Source: Bacillota bacterium (GTDB lineage Bacteria > Bacillota > Clostridia > Lachnospirales > Lachnospiraceae). From it: DNA of 15,643 nucleotides. A model generated the notes under the pieces. The model saw only the letters and a list, made by a program, of their open reading frames with translations, ran no database searches and was not told the DNA's origin. Shown one piece after another: positions 13,884-15,643 of the stretch; the first letter of the stretch is position 1; the number at the start of each line of letters is the position of its first letter. The stretch is from contig JAEWPQ010000170.1 in NCBI GenBank assembly GCA_023460575.1, positions 1-15,643 of the forward strand. Reading direction: 5' to 3'. A program made the position numbers and the translations under genes.

Positions 13884-15287
13884 AATAACTGATTCCACAG
13901 GCTTTTGCTCTGGTGCAGTTGTATCTGTTTCCGGCGCTTTCTGACTAGTCATCTCTGCCGGTTTTGTCTCTTCCGGCTCTTTTGTTTCCTCTGTTTCTGT
14001 ATCGTCAGCTTCACCGTCTCCGATTACAGGGGTTTCAAAAACTCCCTTTACAGTCGTCTGTTTTCCGGATTTAGGTGATATTCCTCCAAGAACGAAGGTA
14101 TATTGCACGCCTCCCTCCAATCCGGTTACGCTAATCTCGCAATAATCAGAATCCGTATCTCCAATCTTTGAGGAAAAGGTGTTTCCATCTCCATCTTTTA
14201 CCGAAACTGTAGGATTTTTCCATTTGACTTTTGTTTTAAAGTGAACCATGACAAGGCCGTTCTCATAGTCCACGTAGTCGATTTTTATTTTCTCTGTAGA
14301 AACCACATCCTCAGATGACGTTGCTGTTGTAGCTGTTTCCGCACTTGAAGACGGAGGCTGTGTACCTGGTGCATCTGTATGAACCTGGCTCTGGGTTTCT
14401 GCCGTTGTTGATTCCGGAGCGGTTTCTGTGACAGTTTCTGTCTCTTTCGTTGTTGTGGTCTCCTCCCTGGTCTGAATGCTGGTCTGGGGTTCCTCCGTTG
14501 TTTCTTCCGAAACCTTTGTTTTGGCCCCTACAGCATAGGACCTTTCTGTAATGACCTTTGCTATTTCTTCCATGGTAAGAGGTGCCAGTTCCTCCATATC
14601 ATCCATGGAAAGAGAAGAATTCTGAGCAATCAGTTCTTTTAAGAAGTAAGCTTTTCCATAAGATATATCGTACTGACGGGCAAGCTGCTTAACATCGTCC
14701 TCCTCTATAACCTGCTGGTCATACACCACAGCTTTTAATCGTTTTTCCTCCAAAGTCGTCCTGATATCACTAACCACTGCAGATCTTAAGCTGGACGCTT
14801 TTTTAATACTGTCATTGGACACGGTAACCAGAATCGCATTATCCAGATCATCAAGAAAGCCATGGGTCACCATGGATCCGATCAGTGCATTGACAGCTAC
14901 ATTTAAATCCACACCTTCCAGGTCCATATCCTTCAGTATCATCTTCCCGTCCTGATTGACCGCTTCCGCTTTCAATACCCGGTTTTTCTTGTTTACAGAG
15001 AGCTCTACACTGGGATTTACATCGATTCCAATAACGGAATCCACTCTGCTGTTCTGAAAGCTGTAAGTCCCCCCCGCAAGCATAATCATGCAAAAGCAGG
15101 CTGCAATCAGCCCGGCAATCACCCGCTGCCGTTTAAAGAACGAAGGTCTTGAATCTCTGCTCTCCATAATCTGGGGAGTATTCAAATCAATCCGGTCCAG
15201 TACATTGGGGATTAAATCATCAGTAGCAGATTTTAAGCAGGCTTCGATCTGTTGTCTATTTAGTTGTCTGTGTTTATCTAACGCCAT
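13869..15287 (-). CDS. RsgI-like transmembrane anti-sigma protein
   Basis: This 472-residue protein begins with a cytosolic segment of about 54 residues, probably the sigma-binding part. One transmembrane helix follows at about 55-77 (VIAGLIAACFCMIMLAGG), then the RsgI-type extracytoplasmic middle domain (SVIGIDVNPSVEL, then NRVLKAEAVNQDG, to about residue 190). The Asn91-Pro92 pair matches the site where RsgI proteins cleave themselves. After a helical stretch come a Thr/Glu/Ser-rich linker (about 257-330), a beta-sandwich or FN3-like domain (about 333-420, with YTFVLGGISP) and an acidic Thr/Glu tail. It should hold the ECF sigma factor encoded just upstream until a surface signal releases it. 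GAGGAG precedes the ATG by 11 bases, and the gene starts 8 bases after the sigma stop codon. Confidence 0.85.
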   Translation of the reverse strand: MALDKHRQLNRQQIEACLKSATDDLIPNVLDRIDLNTPQIMESRDSRPSFFKRQRVIAGLIAACFCMIMLAGGTYSFQNSRVDSVIGIDVNPSVELSVNKKNRVLKAEAVNQDGKMILKDMDLEGVDLNVAVNALIGSMVTHGFLDDLDNAILVTVSNDSIKKASSLRSAVVSDIRTTLEEKRLKAVVYDQQVIEEDDVKQLARQYDISYGKAYFLKELIAQNSSLSMDDMEELAPLTMEEIAKVITERSYAVGAKTKVSEETTEEPQTSIQTREETTTTKETETVTETAPESTTAETQSQVHTDAPGTQPPSSSAETATTATSSEDVVSTEKIKIDYVDYENGLVMVHFKTKVKWKNPTVSVKDGDGNTFSSKIGDTDSDYCEISVTGLEGGVQYTFVLGGISPKSGKQTTVKGVFETPVIGDGEADDTETEETKEPEETKPAEMTSQKAPETDTTAPEQKPVESVIQEGH

Positions 15288-15295
15288 ATCAAAGC

Positions 15296-15643
15296 CTACT
15301 CCTCTCTTAAATAATTCTCCAGTTTTTTCATAGCCCGGTTATATCTGGACAGAGCCGTTGCCAGCGGTATCTTTAAGCTGGCTGCTATTTCCCTGTGTTT
15401 CATTCCTGCGGAAGTATGAAGGAGAACCACCTCTCTCTCCTCTTCCTTTAAAATTGACAAGGCAGCGAGTAAAACCATCTTATCTGCTGCCATCTCTATC
15501 TCTGAACAAACCTCTCCGGTTTCCGTTCCCGATAAATCTTCAAGCGTAATGTCCGAGTCATGCTTCTGCTCACGGAATTTCATATAGCATAAATTCCGTG
15601 CTATGGTAAACATCCACGCCAAAGGTTTCCCCTGGGATTTGTA
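15296..15643 (-). CDS. ECF-type RNA polymerase sigma factor (5' part outside window)
   Basis: The visible C-terminal 115 residues start inside region 2 (GKPLAWMFTIARNLCYMKFRE, the promoter-melting and -10-binding segment). An acidic linker (LEDLSGTETGEVCSE) follows, then region 4 with its helix-turn-helix (LSILKEEEREVVLLH, then MKHREIAASLKIPLATALSRYNRAMKKL). The frame is open to the window's right edge, so the true start lies beyond 15643; a TTG at 15622 is internal to region 2 and not a start. It recruits RNA polymerase to a specific promoter set, probably including its own operon, and is expected to be held inactive by the adjacent membrane protein. Confidence 0.93.
   Translation of the reverse strand, partial: YKSQGKPLAWMFTIARNLCYMKFREQKHDSDITLEDLSGTETGEVCSEIEMAADKMVLLAALSILKEEEREVVLLHTSAGMKHREIAASLKIPLATALSRYNRAMKKLENYLREE

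Noticed and set aside
14260..14520. Thr/Glu-rich stretch considered as a frameshift or a tandem repeat array
   Set aside because: The reading frame is continuous from the middle domain to the C-terminal domain and there is no regular repeat period; it is a low-complexity linker.

Overview
The window reads as chromosomal DNA from a Firmicute of the class Clostridia, most likely a Lachnospiraceae gut-type anaerobe. The reasons are A+T-leaning DNA by eye, strong AGGAGG-type ribosome sites, TTGACA/TATAAT promoters, tRNA genes without an encoded CCA, a CvfB-type S1 protein, YesM/YesN-type two-component regulators and an ECF sigma factor paired with an RsgI-like anti-sigma protein. The family-level assignment is inference. 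No insertion sequence, phage gene, CRISPR array or rRNA is visible.

Layout. At 1-1106 (minus) lies nearly all of a multitask sugar-importer ATPase (UgpC/MsmK/MsmX type), running off the left edge. It is followed by a 320-base region without a gene that holds two small palindromes and a shared hairpin. At 1428-3607 (minus) is a compact three-gene operon, acyl-ACP thioesterase > CvfB-like S1 RNA-binding protein > SAM methyltransferase, read from a very good promoter at 3635-3663. A tRNA-Gln(CTG) gene with its own promoter and terminator sits at 3735-3807 (minus).

The core, 3969-13519, is a carbohydrate-utilisation locus in two divergent arms. The minus arm carries a solute-binding lipoprotein, two CUT1 permeases and a GH2 glycosidase. 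The plus arm carries a YesM-type histidine kinase, a YesN-type AraC response regulator and a GH105 unsaturated-uronyl hydrolase. The arms share a 212-base control region (8892-9103) with recognisable promoters, plus a pair of direct repeats 21 bp apart abutting the -35 box of the transporter arm. The locus has no ATPase, so the UgpC-type ATPase at the left edge is an obvious candidate to energise it. My reading is that the sensor kinase detects an extracellular oligosaccharide, the response regulator activates the transporter arm, the importer brings in an oligosaccharide bearing an unsaturated uronic acid, GH105 removes that terminal residue and GH2 trims the rest. The exact glycan is not determined by the sequence.

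A second, nearly identical tRNA-Gln(CTG) gene lies at 13693-13764 in the same orientation as the first, so the pair brackets the sugar locus exactly. The right end (13869-15643, minus) holds an RsgI-like transmembrane anti-sigma protein with a conserved Asn-Pro site, Thr/Glu-rich linker and C-terminal beta domain. Upstream of it is the 3' part of an ECF sigma factor gene that continues past the window.

Most worth following up: the ECF/RsgI-like signalling pair, the placement of GH105 in the regulator operon, the candidate operator repeats, and the tRNA-Gln duplication around the locus.
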